Shown piece by piece: positions 7,900 through 14,772 of a DNA stretch of 20,507 bases (position 1 is its first letter; each line of letters starts with the position of its first letter). Origin of the DNA: an uncultured Pseudomonadota bacterium (lineage in GTDB: Bacteria; Pseudomonadota; Gammaproteobacteria; Burkholderiales; SG8-41); contig CAMPGR010000061.1 in NCBI GenBank assembly GCA_946885605.1, positions 1 through 20,507 of the forward strand, read 5' to 3'. The notes beneath the pieces are model-generated. The model had not been told where the DNA came from and ran no database searches. It was given only the letters and a program-made list of their open reading frames with translations. The translations under genes and the position numbers were made by a program.

Positions 7900-7926
7900 C
7901 CTCCCGTCATACGCGAGAACGGGAGG
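7900..7926 (-). promoter_or_regulatory. Hairpin masking the epsD ribosome binding site
   Basis: On the minus strand CCTCCCGT (7926-7919) pairs perfectly with ACGGGAGG (7907-7900) over an 11-nt loop. The 3' arm contains the epsD Shine-Dalgarno GGGAGG, and the 5' arm looks like the 16S anti-Shine-Dalgarno sequence. The structure ends 3 bp before the ATG at 7896. If it forms in the mRNA it would hold epsD translation low until melted or bound. Confidence 0.55.
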
Positions 7927-8046
7927 CGCGTCCGGCACTGTATGCGGGGCTTGTGAACTCTGGAGACCGCGGCCGCCATGGCTTCATGCTTCGTTCGGAC
8001 TAGCAAAATCCGGCGCTTGCATCCGAAACACCGCATGCGGCAAGCC

Positions 8047-8055
8047 TGCTATGAT
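8047..8055 (+). promoter_or_regulatory. Extended -10 promoter-like box
   Basis: TGCTATGAT matches the extended -10 pattern TGnTATAAT with one mismatch. The nearest -35-like hexamer, TTGCAT at 8017-8022, is too far away (27 bp), so recognition would rely on the TG. A transcript would begin near 8062 and contains no good reading frame. It could give a short untranslated RNA ending near the palindromes at 8242-8282, or the box could be chance. Confidence 0.3.
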
Positions 8056-8241
8056 GCGCGCGCTGAGCAGTGCGAAGAGCGCCCTCGGCGCATCCCGGAA
8101 GGAGCCCGAGAATCTATCGGTTCTCTTCACACGGGCAACATCGGATCGCGCCCTTTCGCGAAGCGAACGGCGCGCAGCGGCCGTGCAACGCGGTCCCCGT
8201 GTCAGACGGAATTGACGAGAAGGTAGGTCCCCAGCGATCGC

Positions 8242-8282
8242 TTGTCGTTGCACAACGACATTTTGTCGTTGCACAACGACAA
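8242..8282. promoter_or_regulatory. Tandem palindromic operators, 21-bp spacing (candidate activator sites)
   Basis: Two copies of TTGTCGTTGCACAACGACA occur at 8242-8260 and 8263-8281. Each is a perfect palindrome: arms TGTCGTTG/CAACGACA at 8243-8260, and 9-bp arms at 8263-8282, around a 2-bp centre. The centres are exactly 21 bp, two helical turns, apart. The pattern TGTCG-N8-CGACA suits a dimeric regulator with a Fis-type helix-turn-helix. The copies lie about 165-185 bp upstream of the start predicted for the sigma-54 promoter, which is normal for an enhancer-binding protein. A weak terminator (7-bp stem followed by TTTT) is a less likely reading. Confidence 0.75.
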
Positions 8283-8409
8283 GGTTAGGCGCGGTAATTC
8301 ATGGGGTTGGCAAAGAGGCTCGAATACGCGTCGCTGCATGGCGACGATCGTGCGGTTTCGCACCCCGCATCCGGCTGTCAATCCCTTGATTTCGTTCGCT
8401 TCATGCGCC

Positions 8410-8426
8410 CTGGCACAGCCATTGCT
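8410..8426 (+). promoter_or_regulatory. Sigma-54 (RpoN) promoter for the FN3-lyase gene
   Basis: CTGGCACAGCCATTGCT matches the sigma-54 consensus YTGGCACGRNNNTTGCW at every defined position but one (A for G at 8417). GG (8412-8413) and GC (8424-8425) stand 10 bp apart as required. Transcription would begin near 8437, giving a leader of about 106 nt before the ATG at 8543, with a 6-bp GC-rich hairpin at 8441-8457. It is in the right orientation, and candidate activator sites lie upstream. Confidence 0.8.
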
Positions 8427-8542
8427 CACTTGCCGGCCGGCGCGGCGGAAAGCCGCGTTCATACAGCGCCGTACCGACAAGCCGATGTGAAGGCTTGCGT
8501 GTGCAGGACGCAAGGATTATCGCGCCTTCTCAGGGAGATCTA

Positions 8543-11068
8543 ATGGAACGACACCAAACACTCGCATCGGGTCTTGCAGCGGTCCTGCTCTTCGTCTCCG
8601 CTGCTCTGCCTCTCGCTGCGCACGCCGCAGATTCCACGCCGCCGACTGTGCCCGCGGGCCTCAAGGCTTCGGCCGCTTCACCGAGCCAAGTCAATCTTTC
8701 CTGGAAGGCCTCCAGCGATAACGTCGGCGTGACCGGCTACTACGTGTACCTCAACGGCAAGCCGCTCGCGACAACGGCGGGTACGTCTTTCTCGCATACC
8801 GGCCTCACTGCCGGCACCAAATACAACTATCGCGTCAGCGCATACGACGCGGCTGGGAACGACTCGGCCTGGACTGCAACCGTCGCGGCAACGACGCCAA
8901 CGGGCTCCGCCCGGGATAACTCTGCGCCCTCGGTGCCGACCGGGCTCCAGGCTGGCGCGGCATCTTCGAGCCAGATCAATCTCTCGTGGAACGCTTCCAA
9001 AGACAACATCGGCGTGACCGGCTACTACGTCTACCTCAACGACAAGCCGCTCGCGACGACCACCGGCACGTCGTTCGCCCATACCGGCCTCACTACTGGC
9101 GCGACTTACAGCTATCGTGTCAGCGCATACGATGGTGCGTCCAATCATTCCGCCTGGACTTCGAGTGTCGCGGCGACAACCCAGAAGGCCGCCGCCGGCA
9201 CTGCGAGCGACGCCACCCCGCCTTCGGTGCCGACTGGCCTGAGGGCGACGGCTGCCTCCGCGAGCCAGGTCAACCTCACGTGGAACGCTTCCACCGACAA
9301 CGTCGCGGTAACCGGTTACTACGTGTATCTCAACGACAAGCCGCTCGCCACCACGACGAGCAACTCGTTCGCGCACACCGGCCTCACCGCCGGCACGGCG
9401 TACAACTATCGCGTCAGCGCTTACGATGCCGTGCCGAACCACTCCGCCTGGACCGCAAGCGTTGCGGCCACCCCGTCGACGTCGACGGGGGATGCCACGA
9501 ATGACACCACCCCACCGTCCGTACCGAGCGGACTGAAAGCTGCGGCCGCATCTTCGAGCCAGATCAACCTCTCGTGGAATCCCTCCACCGACAATGTCGG
9601 GGTAACGGGCTACTACGTCTATCTCAACGACAAGCCGCTCACCACGACCACCACCAATTCGTTCTCGCATACCGGGCTCACCGCCGGCATGGCCTACAAC
9701 TACCGGGTGAGCGCCTACGACGCCGTGCCGAACCACTCCGCCTGGACGGCAAGCGTTGCGGCCTCGACCTCGGGCGGGTCGTCCGGCGACGGGTCCTCGG
9801 GGGGCGTCGAGCAGGGATCGACCGGCGGATTGACTGCAATCCCGGGCGCGTCGGGTTTCGGCATCAACACCAAGGCGGGCCGTGGCGGCACCGTCTACAA
9901 GGTGACCAATCTCAATGCGAGCGGATCGGGCTCGCTCAAGGCATGTGTCGATGCAAGCGGACCGCGCGTTTGCGTGTTCGAAGTGTCGGGCACGATCTAC
10001 CTGACGAGCGACCTCGCGATCAGGAATCCGTACATCACGATTGCGGGCCAAACAGCGCCTTCACCCGGCGTTCTCCTCCGCGGCGCGGGCATCAAGATCG
10101 TCACGCACGACGTGCTGCTGCAGCACCTGCGGGTGCGTCCCGGCGATGCGTCCAGCGGCCCGGATCCCAGCAATCGCGATGCGATGAAGATCGAGGCGGT
10201 GACTGGCGATACCTATAACGTGGTGATCGACCATGTCTCTGCGAGCTGGAGCGTCGACGAGCTGTTCTCCGCCTGGGGATCGAGCGGCGGAAAGATCTAC
10301 AACGTCACGGTGCGCAATTCGATCTTCAGCGAAGCGCTGAACAACTCGATACATCCGGAAGGCGCACACCCGGCTGGTTTCCTGATCGGCTATCGGGCGA
10401 GCCGCGTCACGCTGGCCAACAACCTGTACGCCTTCAATGGCTGGCGCAATCCGATGATCAACAGCGATTCCACCGATGTGATGATCATCAACAACATGCT
10501 CTACCGGACCCGCGGCTTCCCCACTGACCAGATCGACTTTGGTACCAAGGGCGCCGGCAACATTCCCATGCGCGCTTCAGTCCAGGGCAACCACTTCGTC
10601 CTCGCGCCCGGCACGAAATCGATCAACACCATCAACATCCGCTCGACGGCCGCCTCGGACTTCAAGATCTTCGTGAAGGACAATTCCGGGCCTTTGATGA
10701 CGAGCAATCCGTGGTCGGTGGTGCAGACCAATGGGCGCAGCGTCTCGAGCCTCAGTGCCTCGAGCCCGCCCATCTGGGCGCCGGGAGCGGTCGCCATGCC
10801 GCATGCCGCCGTCGAAAGTTACGTGCTGGGCAATGCTGGGGCGCGCCCGCTCGACCGCGATGCGGTGGATAAGCGCGTGGTCACCCAGGTGAAGGAAAGA
10901 AGGGGTGGGCACATCGACTCTCCCTCCCAGGTCGGCGGCTACCCCTCCCTCGCGACGAATTACCGGGCCCTCACTTTGCCCGCGAGCCCCAATGGGCTGA
11001 CCGAGAGCGGTTACACCAACCTGGAGCTGTGGCTGCACAGCATGGCCAAAGCCGTCGAAGGCCAGTAG
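8543..11068 (+). CDS. Secreted protein with four fibronectin type III domains and a pectate-lyase-like (PL1-type) domain
   Basis: The 841-residue reading starts at the ATG at 8543, with AGGGAGA just upstream, and begins with a Sec signal peptide (hydrophobic 10-24, cleavage near AAHA-ADS, residue 29). Four FN3 domains follow at about 32-117, 127-213, 224-311 and 322-409, each with VTGYYVYLN and YRVSAYD strands. A Gly/Ser linker (410-429) leads to a right-handed beta-helix domain (430-841) that starts GFGINTKAGRGGTVYKVTNL, as PL1 pectate lyases do, with SGTIYL, ITIAGQTAPSPG and IDHVSASWSVDE motifs. PL1 enzymes cleave polygalacturonate-like uronans by beta-elimination, so an acidic polysaccharide substrate is likely but not shown. 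There is no PEP-CTERM or other C-terminal anchor; it ends MAKAVEGQ. It lies between the Eps operon and the secretion operon and has its own sigma-54 promoter, so it may act on the exopolysaccharide and use that secretion system (inference). Confidence 0.88.
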   Translation: MERHQTLASGLAAVLLFVSAALPLAAHAADSTPPTVPAGLKASAASPSQVNLSWKASSDNVGVTGYYVYLNGKPLATTAGTSFSHTGLTAGTKYNYRVSAYDAAGNDSAWTATVAATTPTGSARDNSAPSVPTGLQAGAASSSQINLSWNASKDNIGVTGYYVYLNDKPLATTTGTSFAHTGLTTGATYSYRVSAYDGASNHSAWTSSVAATTQKAAAGTASDATPPSVPTGLRATAASASQVNLTWNASTDNVAVTGYYVYLNDKPLATTTSNSFAHTGLTAGTAYNYRVSAYDAVPNHSAWTASVAATPSTSTGDATNDTTPPSVPSGLKAAAASSSQINLSWNPSTDNVGVTGYYVYLNDKPLTTTTTNSFSHTGLTAGMAYNYRVSAYDAVPNHSAWTASVAASTSGGSSGDGSSGGVEQGSTGGLTAIPGASGFGINTKAGRGGTVYKVTNLNASGSGSLKACVDASGPRVCVFEVSGTIYLTSDLAIRNPYITIAGQTAPSPGVLLRGAGIKIVTHDVLLQHLRVRPGDASSGPDPSNRDAMKIEAVTGDTYNVVIDHVSASWSVDELFSAWGSSGGKIYNVTVRNSIFSEALNNSIHPEGAHPAGFLIGYRASRVTLANNLYAFNGWRNPMINSDSTDVMIINNMLYRTRGFPTDQIDFGTKGAGNIPMRASVQGNHFVLAPGTKSINTINIRSTAASDFKIFVKDNSGPLMTSNPWSVVQTNGRSVSSLSASSPPIWAPGAVAMPHAAVESYVLGNAGARPLDRDAVDKRVVTQVKERRGGHIDSPSQVGGYPSLATNYRALTLPASPNGLTESGYTNLELWLHSMAKAVEGQ
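8636..9769 (+). repeat. Four tandem FN3-coding repeats, about 285-294 bp period
   Basis: The units lie at roughly 8636-8893, 8921-9181, 9212-9475 and 9506-9769, joined by short variable Ala/Ser/Thr-rich linkers. Protein identity between units is very high. Units 3 and 4 share YDAVPNHSAWTASVAA exactly, so they look like the most recent duplication. Such arrays can expand or shrink by recombination and can be misassembled. Confidence 0.85.
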
Positions 11069-11073
11069 AAAAA

Positions 11074-11121
11074 CGGCGCGCCCGGGTCCGGCACGCTTCG
11101 ATGGCGGCCGGACCTGCGCCG
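11074..11121 (-). terminator. Strong hairpin after the lyase gene, terminator-like on the minus strand
   Basis: CGGCGC (11074-11079) pairs with GCGCCG (11116-11121), and GGTCCGGC (11085-11092) pairs with GCCGGACC (11107-11114), giving 14 bp in two stems over a 14-nt loop. The plus strand has no U-run after it. On the minus strand the hairpin is followed by TTTTT (11073-11069), so it would end antisense transcription. On the plus strand it could still protect the 3' end of the lyase mRNA. Confidence 0.5.
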
Positions 11122-11208
11122 CCCCGACCCTTCATCATCCCGGTTAAGAACGCTATGCACATTCCAACTCTGTCGCACGCTCAGAAAGCGCCTCAGGAAG
11201 GCATCGTC

Positions 11209-11634
11209 ATGCGCCTGAAGCGCGGTACGGGCGCGGCCTCGGGCTTCACGCTGCTCGAACTGCTCGTGGTGATCGTCATCATCGGATTGCTCGCGGGGTA
11301 TGTCGCCCCGCGCTATTTCTCACAAGTCGGAAAATCGGAGATTCAGGTCGCCAAGGCCCAGCTCGACGCGATCGAGAAGGCGCTCGAGCAGTACCGCCTC
11401 GACACGCGGCACCTGCCCACCACCGAGCAGGGCCTTGCGGTGCTCGTCAACCGGCCGGCAAACGAGCCGAACTGGAACGGACCGTACCTCAAGAAGACGG
11501 CTCCGAGCGATCCGTGGGGCCGTCCTTACGTTTACCGTGTGCCCGGAGAAAACAACGAGTTCGACCTTTACTCGTACGGCCGCGACGGGAAGCCCGGCGG
11601 CAACGGCGAGGACGCGGATATCGGGAAAATCTAG
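11209..11634 (+). CDS. gspG: Major pseudopilin GspG
   Basis: The 141-residue reading uses the ATG at 11209, with AGGAAGG 8 bp upstream. It gives a short basic leader and the prepilin cleavage site SG^FTLLE (Gly12/Phe13) with the conserved Glu at +5. A hydrophobic helix (LLVVIVIIGLLAGYVAPRYF) and the GspG body follow: KSEIQVAKAQLDAIEKALEQYRLD, LPTTEQGL and the DPWGRPYVY segment. The C-terminal loop YSYGRDGKPGGNGEDADI fits the calcium-binding end of GspG. It would be processed by a prepilin peptidase not in this window and would form the pseudopilus shaft. An upstream in-frame ATG (11155) would give a longer leader without a good ribosome site. It is the first gene of the secretion operon, 3 bp before gspF. 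Confidence 0.93.
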   Translation: MRLKRGTGAASGFTLLELLVVIVIIGLLAGYVAPRYFSQVGKSEIQVAKAQLDAIEKALEQYRLDTRHLPTTEQGLAVLVNRPANEPNWNGPYLKKTAPSDPWGRPYVYRVPGENNEFDLYSYGRDGKPGGNGEDADIGKI

Positions 11635-11637
11635 CGC

Positions 11638-12825
11638 ATGAGGTTCCAGGTCATCGGGGTCGATTCCGCGCGCAACGTGGTTGCGCTGGATCTGCAGGCG
11701 GCAACCCAATCCATTGCGCTCGATACCGCGCGCAAGCAGGGGCTCACGGTGCTGTCGGTACGCTCGCGCGCGATCGCGCTGCCCGCGCTGCGCCGCGAGC
11801 CGGCGTTTCCATTGACGCTCTTCTCGATCGAGCTCATGGCGCTGCTCGATGCCGGGCTCAACCTCGTGGAGGCACTGCAGACTTTGAGCGACAAGGAGAT
11901 CCACACCGAGCGGCAGTCCGTCCTCGCCGGCGTACTGGGCGCGATCTACCGTGGCGAATCGTTTTCGCAGGCGGTCGGCCGGCTTCCGCAACATTTCCCC
12001 CCGCTCTATGTCGCCACCGTGCGGGCCAGCGAGCGAACCGGGAACATCCGCGAAGCCCTGTCGCGTTACATCGCCTACCAGGAAGAGATCGACCGGGTGC
12101 GCAAGAAGGTGGTGAGCGCCTCGATCTATCCCGCGATCCTCATCCTCGTCGGCACGCTGGTGCTGGGCTTCCTCATGTTCTATGTCGTGCCGCGATTCGC
12201 CCGGGTCTACGAGGGCATTTCAGGCGAGCTCCCGTTCTTCTCGCAGTTACTGCTCGCCGCGGGGCGCGCGGTACAGGATCACGGGTGGCTGATCGGCGCG
12301 GTGATCGTGGCGAGCGCCGTGTTCGGCGCTTATGGCCTCTCGCGCCCGCTCTTCCGCGCCTGGGTCAACGAACGCTTATGGCGGATTCCGGCCATCGGCG
12401 AACGAATGAAGATTTATCAGCTCGCCCGGCTCTACCGCACGGTGGGCATGCTGCTGCGCGCCGGCATTCCGGTCGTTTCCGCGCTCGACATGGTGCGCGA
12501 TCTCCTCGCTGCGCACCTGCGCGCGCAGCTCGCGCAGGCGAGGATACTGATCGGCGAGGGTCATTCGATGTCGGCGGCCTTCAGTGCCACGGGACTCGCG
12601 ACACCGGTCGCGGTGCGCATGATGGGAGTGGGCGAGCGCGGCGGGGAAATGGGCGAGATGATGGAGCGCATCGCGCGCTTTCACGACGACGAGATCGCGC
12701 GCTTCGTGGACTGGTTCACACGGGCCTTCGAGCCGGTGCTGATGGCCGTGCTCGGCGTGGCGATCGGGCTCGTGGTCGTGCTCATGTACATGCCGATATT
12801 CGAACTCGCAGGGAGCATTCAATGA
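11638..12825 (+). CDS. gspF: Inner-membrane platform protein GspF
   Basis: This 395-residue protein is near the usual GspF/PilC length. Two T2SSF domains are seen (about 62-185 and 263-390), each with a helical bundle and ending in a membrane segment. The first is near 165-187 (LILVGTLVLGFLMFYVVPRF), a middle helix lies near 220-240, and the last is near 365-385 (VLMAVLGVAIGLVVVLMYMPIF). The motifs GERTG/GERGG-like (RASERTGNI; MGVGERGGEMGEM) are typical. It anchors the GspE motor and passes its movement to pseudopilus assembly. The start lies 3 bp after the gspG stop, and its TGA overlaps the gspE ATG, so translation is coupled. The N-terminal 60 residues are shorter on charged helices than some GspF proteins, but the fold call is firm. 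Confidence 0.93.
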   Translation: MRFQVIGVDSARNVVALDLQAATQSIALDTARKQGLTVLSVRSRAIALPALRREPAFPLTLFSIELMALLDAGLNLVEALQTLSDKEIHTERQSVLAGVLGAIYRGESFSQAVGRLPQHFPPLYVATVRASERTGNIREALSRYIAYQEEIDRVRKKVVSASIYPAILILVGTLVLGFLMFYVVPRFARVYEGISGELPFFSQLLLAAGRAVQDHGWLIGAVIVASAVFGAYGLSRPLFRAWVNERLWRIPAIGERMKIYQLARLYRTVGMLLRAGIPVVSALDMVRDLLAAHLRAQLAQARILIGEGHSMSAAFSATGLATPVAVRMMGVGERGGEMGEMMERIARFHDDEIARFVDWFTRAFEPVLMAVLGVAIGLVVVLMYMPIFELAGSIQ

Positions 12826-14510
12826 ACCGTCCGATCGATCCCGGTGTCGGCGTTTCGCCCGACGATCTGCAGTGGGCGCGTAACGAAAGCGCACGCGGCG
12901 AGCGCAAGTTCATCGAGCTGCTCGAGGAGCGGCTCGCGTGCGGTCCGACCGCGTTCGTGTCCCGGCTCGCGCTGACGCTGCAACTACCCGCGGTGGCCCT
13001 GGACGATATGCGCGCCGCCTCCCCGGACTTCGACGCGATCCCGTATGCCGAAGCGTCGCGTCGCAGCTGCATTGCGCTGCGCGGTCCCGATGGCGGGCTC
13101 TGGGTGGTGCTGGGCGACCCCTACGACGTCGACGTGCAGGACTGGATCGAGGAACGCATCCGCGTGCCGTTCAGCTACCGGGCTGCGCACCGGCTCGACA
13201 TTCTGGCGTATCTGTCGCAGCAGGAGGCCGCGCTTCGGGCGCTCGACGGCGTCGCAAGCGGCATCGGGGAGCGCGGAGCAGCCCGCAAGGATGCGGAGGA
13301 CATTTCCTTCGAGACCATCAGCGAGACCAACAGCACGGTCGTGCGGCTGGTGAATTCGACGCTCTACGACGCGCTGAAAGCAGGCGCAAGCGACATCCAT
13401 CTAGAGTGCACGGCGTCCGGCCTTACGATCAAGAACCGGATCGACGGCGTGCTTACGCTCGCGCAGTCGATTCCGGGCAGCGAGCTGGCCGAGCAGGTCG
13501 TCTCGCGCATCAAGGTGATGTCCGAGCTCGACATCGCCGAGCGCCGCGTGCCGCAGGACGGCCGCTTCAAGGCGCGCAGGCACGGCCGCGAGATCGATTT
13601 CCGCGTTTCGGTCATGCCTAGCGTATTCGGCGAAGATGCGGTGCTGCGCATACTGGACAAGCAGTCGCTCTCGGACCAGCTGCGCGGCCTTACGCTCGAT
13701 CAGCTCGGGTTCCACACCGGGTTCATCCAGCGGCTGCGCCGATTGTATTCCGAGCCCTACGGCATGATGCTGGTCACCGGGCCCACCGGAAGCGGCAAGA
13801 CGACCACGCTGTACGCCGTGATGACCGAAGTCAACAAGGGCCTCGACAAGATCATCACCATCGAGGACCCCGTGGAATATCAGCTTCCCGGCGTGCTGCA
13901 GATCCCGGTGAACGAGCAGAAAGGCCTCACTTTCGCGCGCGGGCTGCGCTCGATCCTGAGGCACGATCCCGATCGCATCATGGTGGGCGAAATCCGCGAT
14001 CCGGATACCGCGGAGATCGCGGTCCAGTCGGCGCTGACGGGGCACCTCGTGTACACGACGGTGCACGCAAATAACGCCTTCGACGTCCTCGGCCGATTCA
14101 TGCACATGGGCGCGGATCTCTACAACTTCGTATCGGCGTTGAACGTTGTGCTCGCGCAGCGCCTGGTGCGCGTCATCTGCCGCGAGTGCGCGATCGAGGA
14201 GCACCCGGGCGCGGCACTGCTCGCGGAATCGAACATCCCGAAGACGGACGCCGGGGGTTTCCGCTTCATGCGCGGGCGCGGCTGTGCGCACTGCCGCGGC
14301 ACCGGCTACCGCGGCCGCAAGGCGATCGGAGAGCTGCTCGTCATGAACGACGACCTGCGCGAATTGATCGTGGCCCGCGAGCCGGTGCGCAAGCTCAAGG
14401 AAGCGGCGGCCGCCACCGGCACGGTGGCACTGCGCGAGGCCGCACTCGCTCTCGTGCGGGCGGGAGAAACGACTCTGGAAGAAATCAACCGCGTGACGTT
14501 CGTCGCGTAG
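12822..14510 (+). CDS. gspE: Secretion ATPase GspE (PilB/GspE family)
   Basis: The 562-residue reading starts at the ATG of the ATGA overlap with gspF, with GGGAG upstream. An N-terminal T2SSE_N-like region (about 1-155) precedes the ATPase core. The core has ASDIHLE (189-195), an arginine-rich DGRFKARRHGREIDFRVS, Walker A GPTGSGKTT (320-328), the Asp box TIEDPVEYQ (346-354), Walker B IMVGEIRD (386-393) and the His box TGHLVYTTVHANNA. Four cysteines form the C-x2-C pairs 453/456 and 488/491 of the zinc domain typical of GspE. It hydrolyses ATP at the inner-membrane face and drives GspF. All catalytic motifs look intact, so the motor should be active. It is an assembly-type, not a retraction-type, ATPase; no pilT is seen. 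Confidence 0.95.
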   Translation: MNRPIDPGVGVSPDDLQWARNESARGERKFIELLEERLACGPTAFVSRLALTLQLPAVALDDMRAASPDFDAIPYAEASRRSCIALRGPDGGLWVVLGDPYDVDVQDWIEERIRVPFSYRAAHRLDILAYLSQQEAALRALDGVASGIGERGAARKDAEDISFETISETNSTVVRLVNSTLYDALKAGASDIHLECTASGLTIKNRIDGVLTLAQSIPGSELAEQVVSRIKVMSELDIAERRVPQDGRFKARRHGREIDFRVSVMPSVFGEDAVLRILDKQSLSDQLRGLTLDQLGFHTGFIQRLRRLYSEPYGMMLVTGPTGSGKTTTLYAVMTEVNKGLDKIITIEDPVEYQLPGVLQIPVNEQKGLTFARGLRSILRHDPDRIMVGEIRDPDTAEIAVQSALTGHLVYTTVHANNAFDVLGRFMHMGADLYNFVSALNVVLAQRLVRVICRECAIEEHPGAALLAESNIPKTDAGGFRFMRGRGCAHCRGTGYRGRKAIGELLVMNDDLRELIVAREPVRKLKEAAAATGTVALREAALALVRAGETTLEEINRVTFVA

Positions 14511-14558
14511 GAGACCGTTTAGCGCTTTGACGGTTACCGGATCAGGAGCAGTTGCAAA

Positions 14559-14753
14559 ATGAAGCAGTCTCTGCGCGCAGCGACTGCGCTCGCCGCTTTT
14601 GCGCGGCGCAGCGCAAGCCGACCTGCGCCCCCCTCCCATGGCTTACTCGAGCGCATCGGTCGCCTCGGACTCGCCATCCTGCGTGCGCGCGCCACGAGCG
14701 CGCACCCGGCGCGCGCGAGCTTGGAAGGCCGGCGGCGTCGAGGCCTCGTTTGA
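14559..14753 (+). CDS. Possible small basic protein in the gap after gspE
   Basis: This 64-codon frame begins MKQSLRAATALAAF, with AGGAG 10 bp upstream of the ATG (14544-14548). It lies in the 262-bp gap between gspE and the PilM-like gene. The product would be very rich in Arg and Ala and resembles no family I know. In GC-rich DNA such frames arise often, so the ribosome site is the only positive evidence. The gap could instead be a leader for the downstream genes. Confidence 0.25.
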   Translation: MKQSLRAATALAAFARRSASRPAPPSHGLLERIGRLGLAILRARATSAHPARASLEGRRRRGLV

Positions 14754-14772
14754 CTCCATGCATGGCGCAGCG

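Larger units (their letters stand above)
7897..8542. other. Divergent intergenic control region between epsD and the FN3-lyase gene
   Basis: This 646-bp stretch has no convincing coding sequence. Short open frames here lack ribosome sites and overlap the regulatory elements. It holds the epsD hairpin (7900-7926), a 10-bp palindrome CCGCATGCGG (8031-8040), an extended -10 box (8047-8055), two tandem palindromes (8242-8282), an inverted repeat CGTCGC/GCGACG (8329-8346), a sigma-54 promoter (8410-8426) and a leader hairpin CGCGGC/GCCGCG (8441-8457). I found no convincing sigma-70 promoter for epsD. Confidence 0.75.

Noticed and set aside
8184..8200. Possible sigma-54 promoter on the minus strand toward epsD
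   Set aside because: Only GG-N10-GC and TTGCA match; most other consensus positions fail. It would fit the palindromes about 70-90 bp upstream, but the sequence is too weak to call.
8242..8282. CRISPR-like repeat
   Set aside because: Only two copies of a perfect palindrome with a 2-3 bp gap and no spacers. This fits operator sites, not a CRISPR array.
8301..8543. 80-codon frame ending at the lyase start codon
   Set aside because: It has no ribosome site, covers the sigma-54 promoter and leader hairpin, and its product is unlike any known family.
8543..11068. PEP-CTERM sorting signal on the FN3-lyase protein
   Set aside because: The C-terminus ends WLHSMAKAVEGQ, with no PEP motif, membrane helix or basic tail, so it is not an exosortase substrate by sequence.
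11088..11104. GGCACG half of a sigma-54 promoter before gspG
   Set aside because: The -12 GC element is missing at the required spacing, and the sequence is part of the hairpin at 11074-11121.
12938..13621. 227-codon second plus-strand frame inside gspE
   Set aside because: It is an Arg-rich shadow of gspE with no domain or start signal.
11514..14510. 998-codon frame covering gspF and gspE
   Set aside because: The first 436 codons are the out-of-frame shadow of gspF. The real protein starts at 12822, at the ATGA overlap, and is a full GspE from there.
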